64,000 nucleotides of DNA from Okeania sp. SIO2C9 (GTDB taxonomy: Bacteria > Cyanobacteriota > Cyanobacteriia > Cyanobacteriales > Microcoleaceae): positions 1 to 64,000 of the forward strand of contig NZ_JAAHGO010000017.1 of assembly GCF_010672455.1 (NCBI RefSeq), written 5' to 3'. Under the pieces are notes generated by a model. It worked only from the letters and a program-made list of their open reading frames with translations, searched no databases and had not been told where the DNA came from. The first letter of the stretch is position 1. Each line of letters begins with the position of its first letter. The translations under genes were made by a program, and so were the position numbers. Positions 26,951 through 36,324 of the stretch are shown here, in pieces.

Positions 26951-27464
26951 ACTGACAATAATTTAAAACGATTATTTCACATATTGAGCTATGAAACTAT
27001 TTGTGACATATAGCAATGAGCGCTGGTATATTTACAAATTGCAGGAGGGGCAAAATAGCTAAAAGTCTTATATTATCAGCAATTTATTTCCCCAGATGAG
27101 CTGTTGCCTGTTGCCAGATGAGCTGCGCACAGCGCTATATTTCAAGTGAAATGGTATCAGAATCACAACTGTACCTGACTTATCTGAGAAATACTATAGT
27201 AGATTTATTAGGAAATATAAATTGATCATTTTTTTTTGATAAGTTGTCTTTTTTTTATATAAGTAACAGAGGTCTAATGTTTATTTTATCTGACAACTTA
27301 CTCATCAATACTGTCAATATTAACTGCAAATAATGCACATTTAATTAGTTAAATAAGATTGCAAGTAAATGAAGTAAACTTATTAATTTGATCGACTCCA
27401 AGTATTTTTAAAACTGCTTTATAAATTATGGTTACTGTATGTCATAAACTTGAAATACTCTGTA

Positions 27465-27580
27465 TAGTAGAAGGAAGAAGGCTTTAGTTATCTAGTAGAG
27501 AAGGAAGAAGGAAAAATCTTGCGTTATCCGAGTGTTAAGCTTTTGATATGTCCTAACCTTTCCTTCAAATGCTGTATCAG
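27465..27580 (-). mobile_element. Family C element, diverged
   Basis: TATAGTAGAAGGAAGAAGG at the left, AGTGTTAAGCTTTTGATATG and TCCTAACCTTTCCTTCAAATG at the right, matching the inserts at 12293 and 36760 in inverted sense. Confidence 0.6.
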
Positions 27581-27957
27581 TTATTAGGTTTATGATGAGA
27601 TATACTGAATGTTGTCGCTCCACGTCTACAGAGCCGTTATCAAAACCCACAACTAATTCTTCAAATAAGCGTGGGGGTCTTAAACTCTATGTTAAAAATA
27701 TAGATAAATAAATTCTGAATTAGATAGCTATCGAGAATGCGAAAAAGCAGATTATGTCACATAAAATACAATTTCAGGAAATAGGTGAACTTGTGGATCT
27801 GCTATAGCAATATTAAATAATTTATTGAAAATAAAAAAATAGATAAAAACCATGAAAAATTTACAAAATTTTTCTAGTTTCATCATATATTTTTGCACGA
27901 CTAAAATATGATTTATATACATGATAAAGCTCACCTAATCTGTCAAATAAATCATCT

Positions 27958-29952
27958 ATGAATAAATCATCTATCAATTCTAAACAATTACAAAGACTTT
28001 TAATATTTTATTCTGTGGCAGGAATATTTGCTATTAGTGTTCTGGTTGCAATAGTCAGTATATTTCCTCTATATAAGCAACTCAAAAGAAACGAAGAAAG
28101 CAATTTACAGTCAGCTTTAAGAACTCGAACTTTAGCAGTAGAAGAATTTCTTTCAAAAGCCAAAGGCATTGCAAAACAAATTGCCAGTCGTACCCAAGCA
28201 AGACTAGAATTAGAAGCTTATAACCGCAACCCAAATAATCGTGCTTCTGGTGTTTCTAAAATTACACGCTATCTGAGCGATGCTCTAAATCAAAGCGAAG
28301 ATGTAGTTGGTATTACTCGCTTCGATCAAAATAATCAATCGATAGTTCAACTTGGTTTACCTATCCCTCAAAAATTTTGGGATTTTCCCATTCAGAATTC
28401 TCAAAATACTCAAATTAGTAATCCAATTCGCCTCAAAAATCAATCTTATATAATTGTTAGCCAAAAAATTTTCAACTCGAATCAACAACAACAGGGTAAA
28501 GATTTAGTATTATTTAAAACTGAGGATTTAGAAAAAATTATCACAGATTATACTGGACTAGGTCAAACAGGAGAAATTTTTTTGGGAACTTTTCAAAACC
28601 AACAAGTAAAATTATTTTTATCCTCCAGAAATGAAACTAAAACTTTATCAGAAGCTATTATTAAAGCTTTGGAAAAAACAGTAGTTCTTCAAGAATCAGG
28701 ACTTACATTTATCAAACCTAAATTTTGGAATTATGGCCAAATAATTGCCTTTAAACCTCTCTCAAAAGTGAATTGGGGACTTGTTATTAAAATTGATCGC
28801 CAGGAATTATATGCTTCTGTTAATCATCAGTTTATTACTATTGGAATTATCATAGTTATTTTAAGTTTTATGGGAGCAGGTGGGATGATTTTACTATTGC
28901 GTCCATTAGCAGGTCAAGTGATTATTCAAACTGACGAACTTGAAGAACAACTTCAGGAAAAAATTCGCACTTTACACGAGTTAAATGATACTCAAGAACA
29001 ACTACTTTTAGAAATTAAAGAGCGTAAACAAGCAGAGAATTCGCTACGAGAATCGGAAGCTAAATTAAGAGAACAAAAACAAGAACTTCAGCAAACATTA
29101 AAAGAACTTCAGCAGACTCAAGCTCAGATGATTCAAAGTGAAAAAATGTCTAGTTTAGGTCAAATGGTTGCCGGAGTTGCCCATGAAATTAATAATCCGG
29201 TGAACTTTATTCATGGAAATATTGTTTATGCAAAAGATTATATTCAAGATTTGCTAAATTTAATTCAACTCTATCAAAATTATTATCCTCATCCCCATCA
29301 AGAAATTGAAGCAGAAATTGAAGTGATCGAATTAAATTTTCTTCAAGAAGACCTCAAAAAAATCCTTAAGTCTATGGAAGTGGGAACAGAGCGAATTCGG
29401 GAGATTGTCAAATCACTGCGCATCTTTTCTCGTTGTGATGAAGCTGAAATCAAAAAAGTCGATCTACATGAAGGAATTGAGAGTACTTTAATGATTTTAC
29501 AGAGTCACTTCAAAGCTAAATCTCAATCTGAATATCCAGAGATTCAAATCATAAAAGAATATGGTCAACTACCTCTGATAGACTGTTATCCTGGACAACT
29601 TAATCAAGTATTTATGAATATTCTTAGCAATGCAATTTATGCGATTAAAGATGATCAAAATTCTCAAAAAATTGAATTTAATTCTGGCTGTATTCGCATT
29701 AAAACTCAAAGAATATCGGACAATTTAGTACAAATTTGTATTACTGATAATGGAGGAGGAATTAGTGAAGAAGTTTTCTCTCATTTATTCGATCCTTTTT
29801 TTACAACAAAACCAGTTGGAAAAGGGACTGGGTTAGGACTTTCGATTAGTTATCAAATTATTGTCGAAAAACATAAAGGAAAACTAGAATGTCATTCTCA
29901 AAAGGAAAAATATACAGAATTTATCATTACAATCCCTATACATTTGAGTTAA
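27958..29952 (+). CDS. Membrane sensor histidine kinase
   Basis: Two-component sensor of 664 residues. Layout: TM1 (about 14-38), an extracytoplasmic sensor region of about 250 residues, TM2 (about 290-315, IGIIIVILSFMGAGGMILLL), a long Glu/Gln-rich coiled coil, then the HisKA box [17 protein letters not shown] with phospho-acceptor H409. The ATPase domain has an N box (SNAIYAI), G1 (ITDNGGGISEE), F box (DPFFTTKP) and G2 ([10 protein letters not shown]). The kinase core closely resembles that of the gene at the right end of the window, as is common in cyanobacterial families. No response regulator is adjacent, so the partner is unknown. Confidence 0.92.
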   Translation: MNKSSINSKQLQRLLIFYSVAGIFAISVLVAIVSIFPLYKQLKRNEESNLQSALRTRTLAVEEFLSKAKGIAKQIASRTQARLELEAYNRNPNNRASGVSKITRYLSDALNQSEDVVGITRFDQNNQSIVQLGLPIPQKFWDFPIQNSQNTQISNPIRLKNQSYIIVSQKIFNSNQQQQGKDLVLFKTEDLEKIITDYTGLGQTGEIFLGTFQNQQVKLFLSSRNETKTLSEAIIKALEKTVVLQESGLTFIKPKFWNYGQIIAFKPLSKVNWGLVIKIDRQELYASVNHQFITIGIIIVILSFMGAGGMILLLRPLAGQVIIQTDELEEQLQEKIRTLHELNDTQEQLLLEIKERKQAENSLRESEAKLREQKQELQQTLKELQQTQAQMIQSEKMSSLGQMVAGVAHEINNPVNFIHGNIVYAKDYIQDLLNLIQLYQNYYPHPHQEIEAEIEVIELNFLQEDLKKILKSMEVGTERIREIVKSLRIFSRCDEAEIKKVDLHEGIESTLMILQSHFKAKSQSEYPEIQIIKEYGQLPLIDCYPGQLNQVFMNILSNAIYAIKDDQNSQKIEFNSGCIRIKTQRISDNLVQICITDNGGGISEEVFSHLFDPFFTTKPVGKGTGLGLSISYQIIVEKHKGKLECHSQKEKYTEFIITIPIHLS

Positions 29953-29977
29953 AAAATTTCCTTCAGTTCCCGAACGC

Positions 29978-30187
29978 CTTCAACAATTAATAATGAATAA
30001 TGAATAATGAATAATTACCTCTCCTTGAAAAGAAGAGGATTGACTAATCATGAAAATTTTTCTTCACAGGAGTCGATGGTCGGACAGCTCCGAGACCTCG
30101 CCATCCCATCCTACGGAATGCTGCGCAAACGACCGCTTATTATCCCCTATCCAAGGGGAGGCGCATACCCACAATTTTTCGGTAAAT
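29978..30187 (+). mobile_element. Family A element, near full length
   Basis: CAACAATTAATAATGAATAA, CCTCTCCTTGAAAAGAAGAGG hairpin, GGAGTCGATGG with an inserted TCGGACAGCTCCG, the GGAATGCTGCGCAAACGACC module and ACAATTTTTCGGTAA. It lies 25 bp after the histidine kinase stop. Confidence 0.8.
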
Positions 30188-30451
30188 TTTTATTTTTATT
30201 GTTGATAAATGGTATTATCTAATACCATTAAAAAAAAGAATGTTACGAATAATTTGGGTGATTAGAAAGACTTTAAAGCAGATATTTCTTTGGTTAAAAA
30301 GATAAGTTCCGACCTCAAAAATAATCTCTAAGCCATTCCCATACGACTCCTGACTTCCCCTCCTAGGATGGTTTAGGGGTGGGTTGACTCCTAAGAAATA
30401 GCCTACCTATTTGTAGCAAATATTTATCAAACTGGTATAATACCCAACAAA

Positions 30452-31707
30452 CTAACTTTTTTCTAGATTTTTGAGAAACTGCTCTAGGTGTTGAAACCAT
30501 TTTTCTCCTTCGAGACTAACCAATAATTCATGTCCAGTATTAGGAAAAAGAACAAGTTGCTTAAAACCATTCAAATTATTGAATAACTCCTTAATTTCAT
30601 TTAATGTTACCCATTTATCTTCTTCTCCTTGCATCAGTAAAGTCGGACAATTTACCTGTTTAGCATCAGAAACTGGATTATAGGTAAAACCATTAAAACC
30701 ATGTTGAATGCTTCCCCAAAAAAACTAACAATTCTGCGGGTGCATCTCAATTTTGAATAAAGCCAAAATTTTATCGCTATTTAGGCAACAGTTCATCTGG
30801 CAACAGGCAACAGGGAATAGCAAATAGAGAATATATAGGAAAAAAGTATTTTTGCAAATATGAGATGCATCCAATTATGCTAAGGGAAATGGAGGAATAT
30901 TTGCATCCTTTAACCGAATTTTCACTGCGTCCAAAAAACGAAGAAAAGGCATTTATATAATAATAGCATTAGCTTCAATCTGTTCTTGAGCAACTGCTCG
31001 GAGAATAGCAGCACTTCCCATAGAAATTCTATAAAGTATAATTGGCTAATTTGGATGAATTTGTCGTACAAAAGTCATTGCTGAAGCTACATCTTTCGCT
31101 TTTTTTTGCTCCAATTGTTGTTTTACTTCCGCTCGACCCTCCAACTCCTTGATAATCGACTAATACTGTATCATAATTCAAAGAATGAAAGATTTTTATA
31201 GGGGCGAGAAGTTGCTTATCTTTAACAGATCCTTGTCCCGGAAAAAGGATTACCGTTCCTTTAGAAGAAGCTGCTGGAATTAACCAAGTTTCTAACCATT
31301 TATTTGAGTTAATTGGAATGTTTTGAGTGACAAATTCCCGTCCTAAATCAGTTGTAGTTCTAGAATTTATAGGTCGAGGAATGCCGAAACAAAACCCTCC
31401 ATAACTTTTATAATTAGTTAAAGAGTAAGCTGTTATAAATGCCATCAAATTTATGACAGTTATCAGGATTAACCCCAAATGAATTAATCTTTTTCTTGTC
31501 TGTTTGCCAATTAGCCAAGCAATTATAAAGCAACCCAGTCCACTACCTCCCGCAAAAGCAATAACTCCCTTCAATGGAAATTCCTAACCATTAATTAAAC
31601 CGAGGAGATGTAAAGCAACGACAGAAATAATTATTCCTAGTAACAAAGACAAAATTATTGTGCCAACTTTCAAAAAAAAAGATTGTGAGATTGATTGAAA
31701 TTTCATT
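30452..31707 (-). pseudogene. Alpha/beta-hydrolase with N-terminal membrane segments, broken
   Basis: Minus-strand pieces in order: MKFQSISQSFFLKVGTIIL.. to a TAG, GVIAFAGGSGLGCFIIAWL, then TWLIPAASSKGTVILFPGQG and VDYQGVGGSSGSKTTIG, frameshift, a region equivalent to the nucleophile elbow (RISMGSAA), more stops, and finally LLMQGEEDKWVTLNEI and FPNTGHELL (acid and His of the triad). It is cut by the family G MITE at 30738-30872. At least three stops and one frameshift are present, so it is dead. It resembles COG1073-type hydrolases. Confidence 0.75.
30738..30872 (+). mobile_element. Family G MITE in the hydrolase pseudogene
   Basis: Ends GGGTGCATCTCA and TGAGATGCATCC; flanks AATTCTGC (30730-30737) and AATTATGC (30873-30880) agree at 7 of 8 positions, a target duplication with one later change. 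Confidence 0.85.
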
Positions 31708-32596
31708 TTTACTCTTTTCTAAAATTAGCATCTTTTCAAGAATCTACACTGAACGCTAATCTAATTTCAGAAGTTAGCAAAGAAACTAATTTTTAGAACG
31801 ATATAAAGCACAATAAAAGGCCATATTAAGCCAGGGCTGTTTCATTCTAAACTGTGGAATTTTATGTATTGACGAAACCACGTTATTTACAGCTTTAGGA
31901 AATTTATCTTTCGCTGTCTGAAAATCAATAAATTAATTGTCAAAATCTAGAATGAAATGACCCTGATATTAAGCCCTTGCCAATGTAACACAAATAATTA
32001 TATAGATGAAAAAGTAATTTCTATCCAATAAGTTCTATTATTTCAAATACTAATACCATTTCTCCATGAAACTAAACTCAATAAAAGATGAAAATAATCA
32101 GTGCAATAAAGTCTGAGCAAAAATTATTAAGTGTGTCACAAAGAAATGGCATAAGAGATAGTCCTAAATAGGGTTTGCTGAAAAAGTATTTGTGTAGGAG
32201 TCAGTCCTCAGCAGTCAGGAGGAATAATTATCTAAGATTTTTCCCTCTAGGTTTGTTGAAAATCCTCACATTTTCAGCTTTTTGGAGCGAAAAGCTTGCA
32301 CTTTTTTTTCATCAAAAATATTAAAGGATTTACAGATAAAGGCTTTTAGAATTAATCAGCAAGGCCTAAATATGTAATACCATGTCCGGATGATTAAGTA
32401 TAATAAAAATTTTCTCCCTGATATCTAGAAAGAATATTCCAAATTTTTGCCACCTCCAGTGTTCCCTTTTGAATTTACACCTACCACCTACAACCTACAA
32501 CCTAATAACTTTATTATTGTTGTATTAAGCGGACATGATATAAGTACATTGGTTGTGATATCCCTTTGATTATCAAGAGATAAAATGCCAAAATTA
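31708..32596. other. 0.9-kb gene-free stretch
   Basis: No supported gene. It is AT-rich, with scattered AAATGGTAT-like phrases, and contains a family F element at 32377-32541. Confidence 0.55.
32377..32541 (+). mobile_element. Family F element
   Basis: Ends ATACCATGTCCGGATGATTA and GCGGACATGATAT are inverted repeats; interior contains ACCTACCACCTACAACC. Confidence 0.75.
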
Positions 32597-33112
32597 TTAC
32601 TTATTTAGAACTACCGTATAAGATTCCGTCAATAATTTTTTTTCGATACTTTTGAGATTGCGGTCTAAGGTAAAAGATTGAGGTGGATAAATTGAAATTC
32701 TCTCAAAATCAGGATGTAAAGGATTAATCAAATAATTATATTCTTGAGGAATAATAGCAGAAGGAACCTTTAAAACTGCTGTTGTTTTAGCAGTTAACCA
32801 TTTATCTCCAATCGAGGCTAAAACGGCAGGTGGAGAAGTATCACGCCAGTTATGGGGTAATAAATTTTCATCTACTTGTTTAATCGGAAAATTATCAGGA
32901 ATTTTTATACCAATAGATACAAATATATTGCCAAAATTTTCTATTTCCATGCTGACTAAAGTTTCTAATGTCGCTAGAGATAATGTGGCTGAAGTATAAA
33001 TCAAAGATGTACCTTTAGAATTCCAACGCCCTCTGCTACAACTAGAAGCTTCAGCTTTAAAAGGACTATTAATATGTTTTTTATGAGAGATTCGCCATAC
33101 TATTAAACTCAT
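32597..33112 (-). CDS. RES-domain toxin
   Basis: 171 residues matching the RES domain (named for its conserved Arg, Glu and Ser): WRISHKKH supplies the Arg, SRGRWNSKGTSLIYTSATLSLATLETL the G-RW, Y and Glu, and a late serine lies in PPQSFTLDR. Characterised RES toxins such as MbcT and ParT act as ADP-ribosyltransferases or NAD-degrading enzymes. Start at 33112 (MSLIVWRISHK) is typical. It lies downstream of the Xre/MbcA-like antitoxin on the same strand, but 344 bp away, which is unusual for these systems. Confidence 0.88.
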   Translation of the reverse strand: MSLIVWRISHKKHINSPFKAEASSCSRGRWNSKGTSLIYTSATLSLATLETLVSMEIENFGNIFVSIGIKIPDNFPIKQVDENLLPHNWRDTSPPAVLASIGDKWLTAKTTAVLKVPSAIIPQEYNYLINPLHPDFERISIYPPQSFTLDRNLKSIEKKLLTESYTVVLNK

Positions 33113-33456
33113 GATTATTATCTTGTAAACTACTAAAATTGAAGAAAAATTTAGGGTTCGGAATAAATGATTGAAAGACTCAGACTAGCTACTAATTAAT
33201 TTTTTTCCTGACTCCTTATTCAAGATTCATATAAGCTCGGTTGATGATCAGAAGTATTCAATTCTTTGATTAATTTTGACAGTGCCACAGAATCAATAGA
33301 ATAAAAATGCTGATAATATCTATCTATTTTTCGGCTTGTAAATCCTGAATTATTTTCTTAAAAAAACACCTGTGGGCAGGTTTTATACCTGCCTTTATAT
33401 ATTTTTTTTATTCACGACTAACAGAAATGAACTATTAATCTATTAATAATGAATAA
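33113..33456 (-). other. Spacer between antitoxin and toxin with a short relic frame
   Basis: On the minus strand a 45-codon frame without a start codon (SRKIDRYYQHFYSIDSVALS, ending SDHQPSLYES) lies at about 33230-33365. A GTGGGCAGG/CCTGCC inverted pair lies near 33370-33395. The frame may be a gene relic; I do not recognise it. Confidence 0.35.
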
Positions 33457-33936
33457 TTAGCTATATACTCCATACTCTATTTTATTCAAAAGTTCATCTA
33501 CTTGTTGTGTACCTGCATCCGTATCTAATAGTTCTAAAGGAGTTTTGCCACCCAAGGCACGATTTGATTTTTTCAGCCAATCTCTTGCTATTTCTACATT
33601 TTCAAATATATCTAAGGTTTGTGTAAAAATTCTAGCAACACGATACAGTCTATCTGATTCTGAAAGATCTAGAGGTTTCTGATCTTTCTTACGCCTAGAT
33701 ATAGTACGTTCAGAAGTTGCTAATAAAGTCGCCATTTGTGACTCAGAAATGCCACAATATTCAGCTACTTTAATCACAGAAATTATGGAAAATCCCTGGC
33801 GAATTATACTGACTATTTGTAGTTCTTGGGGCAATTCCAAAATATTTTGAGGTATTTGCTCAAATCCTAAAATTTGATAGATTCTGGGGATGGTTTCAGT
33901 TTCTGAGTTCTGAGAAACTTGATCTGGAGATAACAT
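33457..33936 (-). CDS. Xre/MbcA/ParS-family antitoxin of the RES toxin
   Basis: 159 residues. The middle part (VIKVAEYCGISESQMATLL, SERTISRRKKD) is a helix-turn-helix of the Xre-like type found in this family, and the C-terminal half (DRLYRVARIFTQTLDIFENVEIARDWLKKSNRALGGKTPLELLDTDAG) is the DUF2384/MbcA-ParS toxin-binding domain, with the GGKTPLELL motif. It neutralises the RES toxin downstream and probably represses its own promoter. Confidence 0.9.
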   Translation of the reverse strand: MLSPDQVSQNSETETIPRIYQILGFEQIPQNILELPQELQIVSIIRQGFSIISVIKVAEYCGISESQMATLLATSERTISRRKKDQKPLDLSESDRLYRVARIFTQTLDIFENVEIARDWLKKSNRALGGKTPLELLDTDAGTQQVDELLNKIEYGVYS

Positions 33937-34670
33937 CTGGACATCCTTTGAAGGTCATGTGTCTAATATTATAATGCCAGATGTCCCGAAAAAGTTCTTT
34001 AAATTTTATATTGATCAGATTTTATAGCAAAGAACGGGATAGTTAGGACTTATGCTGATGATGAAGCTTAGACAGGAAAAAGTTTTTCTCACTGTTCTCT
34101 CACAGGAGTGCGCTACCAGATGCGTCTACCACCGACGCGGGGTTGCACCGCTTTTCCCTGCAATACATATTAATTCAGTAGGTTAACCTGCCGTAAAAGC
34201 AAGATAACATTAGGAAAAAAAGTGTCCTGGATATAGCTGAGTGCTAGTTGCTATATCTGAAGCTAAATATCCAGAATATAATTAATTTATAACTATTATG
34301 ACCATGATTTATACTATAAACCTCTAATTTTTTCTTATAAGCTCGATACTCTAGAGAGAAGAGCCAAAAAACAGGAGGATCAGAAAGATGAGAAAAAGTA
34401 TAAAGATGAGACCGTTAGAAACCATATTCCTTATTAGTGACTTGATCTGATGTCTAGAAAATTATAGACAACAATGTTACATAGTTTTTGTTAAAGTTGA
34501 ATAAGGAACAAAGAAACCCCATAAATTTATTTATGGAGTTTCGAATAGAGTATTTATTCCCGTTGGGTGTAACTGTCATAGCTTTGATTTGACTTGATCT
34601 AAACTGTTTTTCTGGAAGGCGAGTGGACAAGTAAAATAATTATGGCCAGAGTTAATGTTCTTGGGACACA
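33937..34670. other. Gene-free stretch upstream of the antitoxin and tnpB remnant
   Basis: No supported gene. Includes a GTGCGCTACCAGATGCGTC..GACGCGGGG short-repeat cluster near 34108-34160 and a strong hairpin, CCATAAAT-TT-ATTTATGG within a longer GAAAC/GTTTC stem, at 34511-34543. Confidence 0.5.
34511..34543. other. Hairpin with extended stem
   Basis: GAAACCCCATAAAT-TT-ATTTATGGAGTTTC: 14 pairs with one mismatch. No U-tract in either direction; possible RNA processing or terminator structure. Confidence 0.35.
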
Positions 34671-34720
34671 TTTTTACCGAAAAATTGGAGTAGGTGCCTC
34701 GCCCATAAGCGGGTGACTTT
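34671..34720 (+). mobile_element. Left end of an IS200/IS605-type element
   Basis: TTACCGAAAAATTGGAGTA followed by GCCTCGCCCATAAGCGGGTGAC, the same left-end hairpin as at 44264 and (inverted) 60430. Confidence 0.7.
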
Positions 34721-35127
34721 CGATATTATCATGAGATTGGTTTGAACAGATACATCAAGCCCGGCAATTCCCGGCAAAAGTCGGGAAAACCGTTCATAGC
34801 AACGTGACGGCAAAACCATCAACGCAGGCGGTATCTCGCAATGCTTCGAGGAAAATCCCCAAAGCGCTATTTTTTGACTTATTTATGGCTAACTCACATG
34901 AGTATTTATTTTGCGCTTTCTTTTTCAAGACTTGGCAACCATTTAGGGATGACTCACGCGTCGGGATCGAAATAACGCGATACTCAGTTGTCAGTTATTT
35001 TCCAACTTCTATCATCACACTATTTTCAGGAAATTGCCAGGGATTATCAAATCTAGTAATGCACCCGCCTTGTCTCATAAATCTTGATTATACCCATAAG
35101 CTAACATACGTCGCCAATCCGACGGCT
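34721..35127 (+). other. Unassigned DNA inside the element, with an open frame of doubtful meaning
   Basis: Where the N-terminal part of tnpB should be, the frame 34804-35232 reads KIPKALFFDLFMANSHEYLF, KTWQPFRDDSRVGIEITRYS and LINLDYTHKLTYVANPTAPL before joining TnpB sequence at about 35128. I cannot match the first 105 codons to TnpB. It may be foreign DNA or a relic of another repeat. Confidence 0.35.
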
Positions 35128-35659
35128 CCCCTACAACTAATCAGAGAAAATCAAACAGTTGTAGTTGAAGATTTAGCAGTAAAAAATATGGTCAAGAATC
35201 ATAACCCACCCCCATCCCCTCCCGGGAGGTGAGCAAGAGGGGTGGGTAGTGATGCTAACTGGGGAGAACTTGTAAGACAGTTAGAATACAAAGCTGATTG
35301 GTATGGATGGCAATTAATCAAGATTGACCGATACTTTCCTAGCTCTAAGCGTTGTTCTAATTGTGGTCATGTAGTGGAAAAACTACCTCTAAGTATCAGA
35401 GAGTGGAATTGTCCAGAGGGCGTTGCACAGCGACGAATGATTTGAGATTTTTGATTGAATTGGATTGTGGATTAATCAATTGCTAGAATAATTAATATTA
35501 GGTTTTTTTTGTCAAAGTCTAAACTAATTTTTGGCAATATCATTCCATAATGTGCAATCCCGTCCAGAGTGTGGTAGTCACCATGACAGGGACATAAACG
35601 CTTCGATAAATATTTTGGCTGCTGGACTAGCAGTGTCAGTCTGTGGAGCGCGCTTTTAG
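35128..35659 (+). pseudogene. tnpB: TnpB C-terminal remnant cut by two inserts
   Basis: Readable parts are LIRENQTVVVEDLAVKNMVK (RuvC Glu), NWGELVRQLEYKADWYGW, YFPSSKRCSNCG and SIREWNCPE, then after an insert CPECGSHHDRDINASINIL (zinc finger second half and last RuvC Asp), ending SVCGARF. Insert 1 (about 35206-35246) is a GC-rich palindrome, CCCACCCCC..GGGGTGGGT; insert 2 is a 143-bp MITE (35419-35561). Neither leaves a usable frame. Confidence 0.85.
35419..35561 (+). mobile_element. Family I MITE in tnpB with perfect 8-bp target duplication
   Basis: Ends GGCGTTGCACA and TGTGCAATCCC; flanked by GTCCAGAG at 35411-35418 and 35562-35569. Removing it and one duplicate restores the zinc-finger reading CPE-CGSHHDRD. 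Confidence 0.9.
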
Positions 35660-35970
35660 ACCAGAGGGGAGTAAATCCCGGAAAGCTGGTGCTATGTTAG
35701 CGCAGCTCCTCTGTCAAGAGGCAACAGAAAGCCCCTACCAGCGATGTGAGGGAATCCCGCACTGTCTCGTAGAGCAGCGTCCGGAGGATGTCAATTCGTA
35801 GCTTATTATATCTAAAAAATTGATTTTTTTTGACTTTATTCAACCAAGAAAAGCTATTTTTTTGAAAATAACTTTCAGAAAGCACAAAAAAAGCAGCTAG
35901 TTAAGCTGCATATCTCATAATAACCGTTGTTTTTCTGTGAGGAAACTTTAATAAATTAATTAATTTACGA

Positions 35971-36096
35971 TAGAAAATCGGCCTTGGTGAATCAAGGTAT
36001 GAAACCTAAATTTAGCCAAATATAAAATGCTTTTCAGTTAATAGTTAGGCAATTGTCATTAAAGCACAATCATAGCCAAAATCACCAACGCCAGAA
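35971..36096 (+). mobile_element. Family E element
   Basis: Ends GGCCTTGGTGAATCAAGGTATGA and TCATAGCCAAAATCACCAACGCC form an imperfect inverted repeat of about 22 bp (positions given are approximate). Confidence 0.7.
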
Positions 36097-36324
36097 AATC
36101 ATTTACCTCTATACTTTTATAATATGTAAAAATAAATTAAATGTGTGTGATTTATCCCATCAGTCAATAGTTACTTTTATCAATAAATTAGACAGGACTT
36201 ACGCAAGGACACTATATATAGCGTATATCAAATAGAGCGATTGCTGACGCAAAGCTCCGCTAACGCTTAAAAAATTGTAGCGATTGCTGACGCAAAGCTC
36301 CGCTAACGCCTCAAGATTTTTGCC

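Larger units (their letters stand above)
26564..27957. other. 1.4-kb gene-free stretch before the histidine kinase
   Basis: Holds a family A element (26712-26950) and a family C element (27465-27580). A 60-codon minus-strand frame (27752-27934) is AT-rich and hydrophobic but has no recognisable features, and I do not accept it. The remaining DNA shows GCCAGATGAGCTG direct repeats near 27105-27125. Confidence 0.55.

Noticed and set aside
27752-27934. 60-codon hydrophobic minus-strand frame
   Set aside because: AT-rich, no ribosome-binding site and no recognisable family; possible by chance in this base composition.
35697-35885. 62-codon minus-strand frame beyond the tnpB remnant
   Set aside because: Starts in repeat DNA derived from the element's right end and shows no domain.
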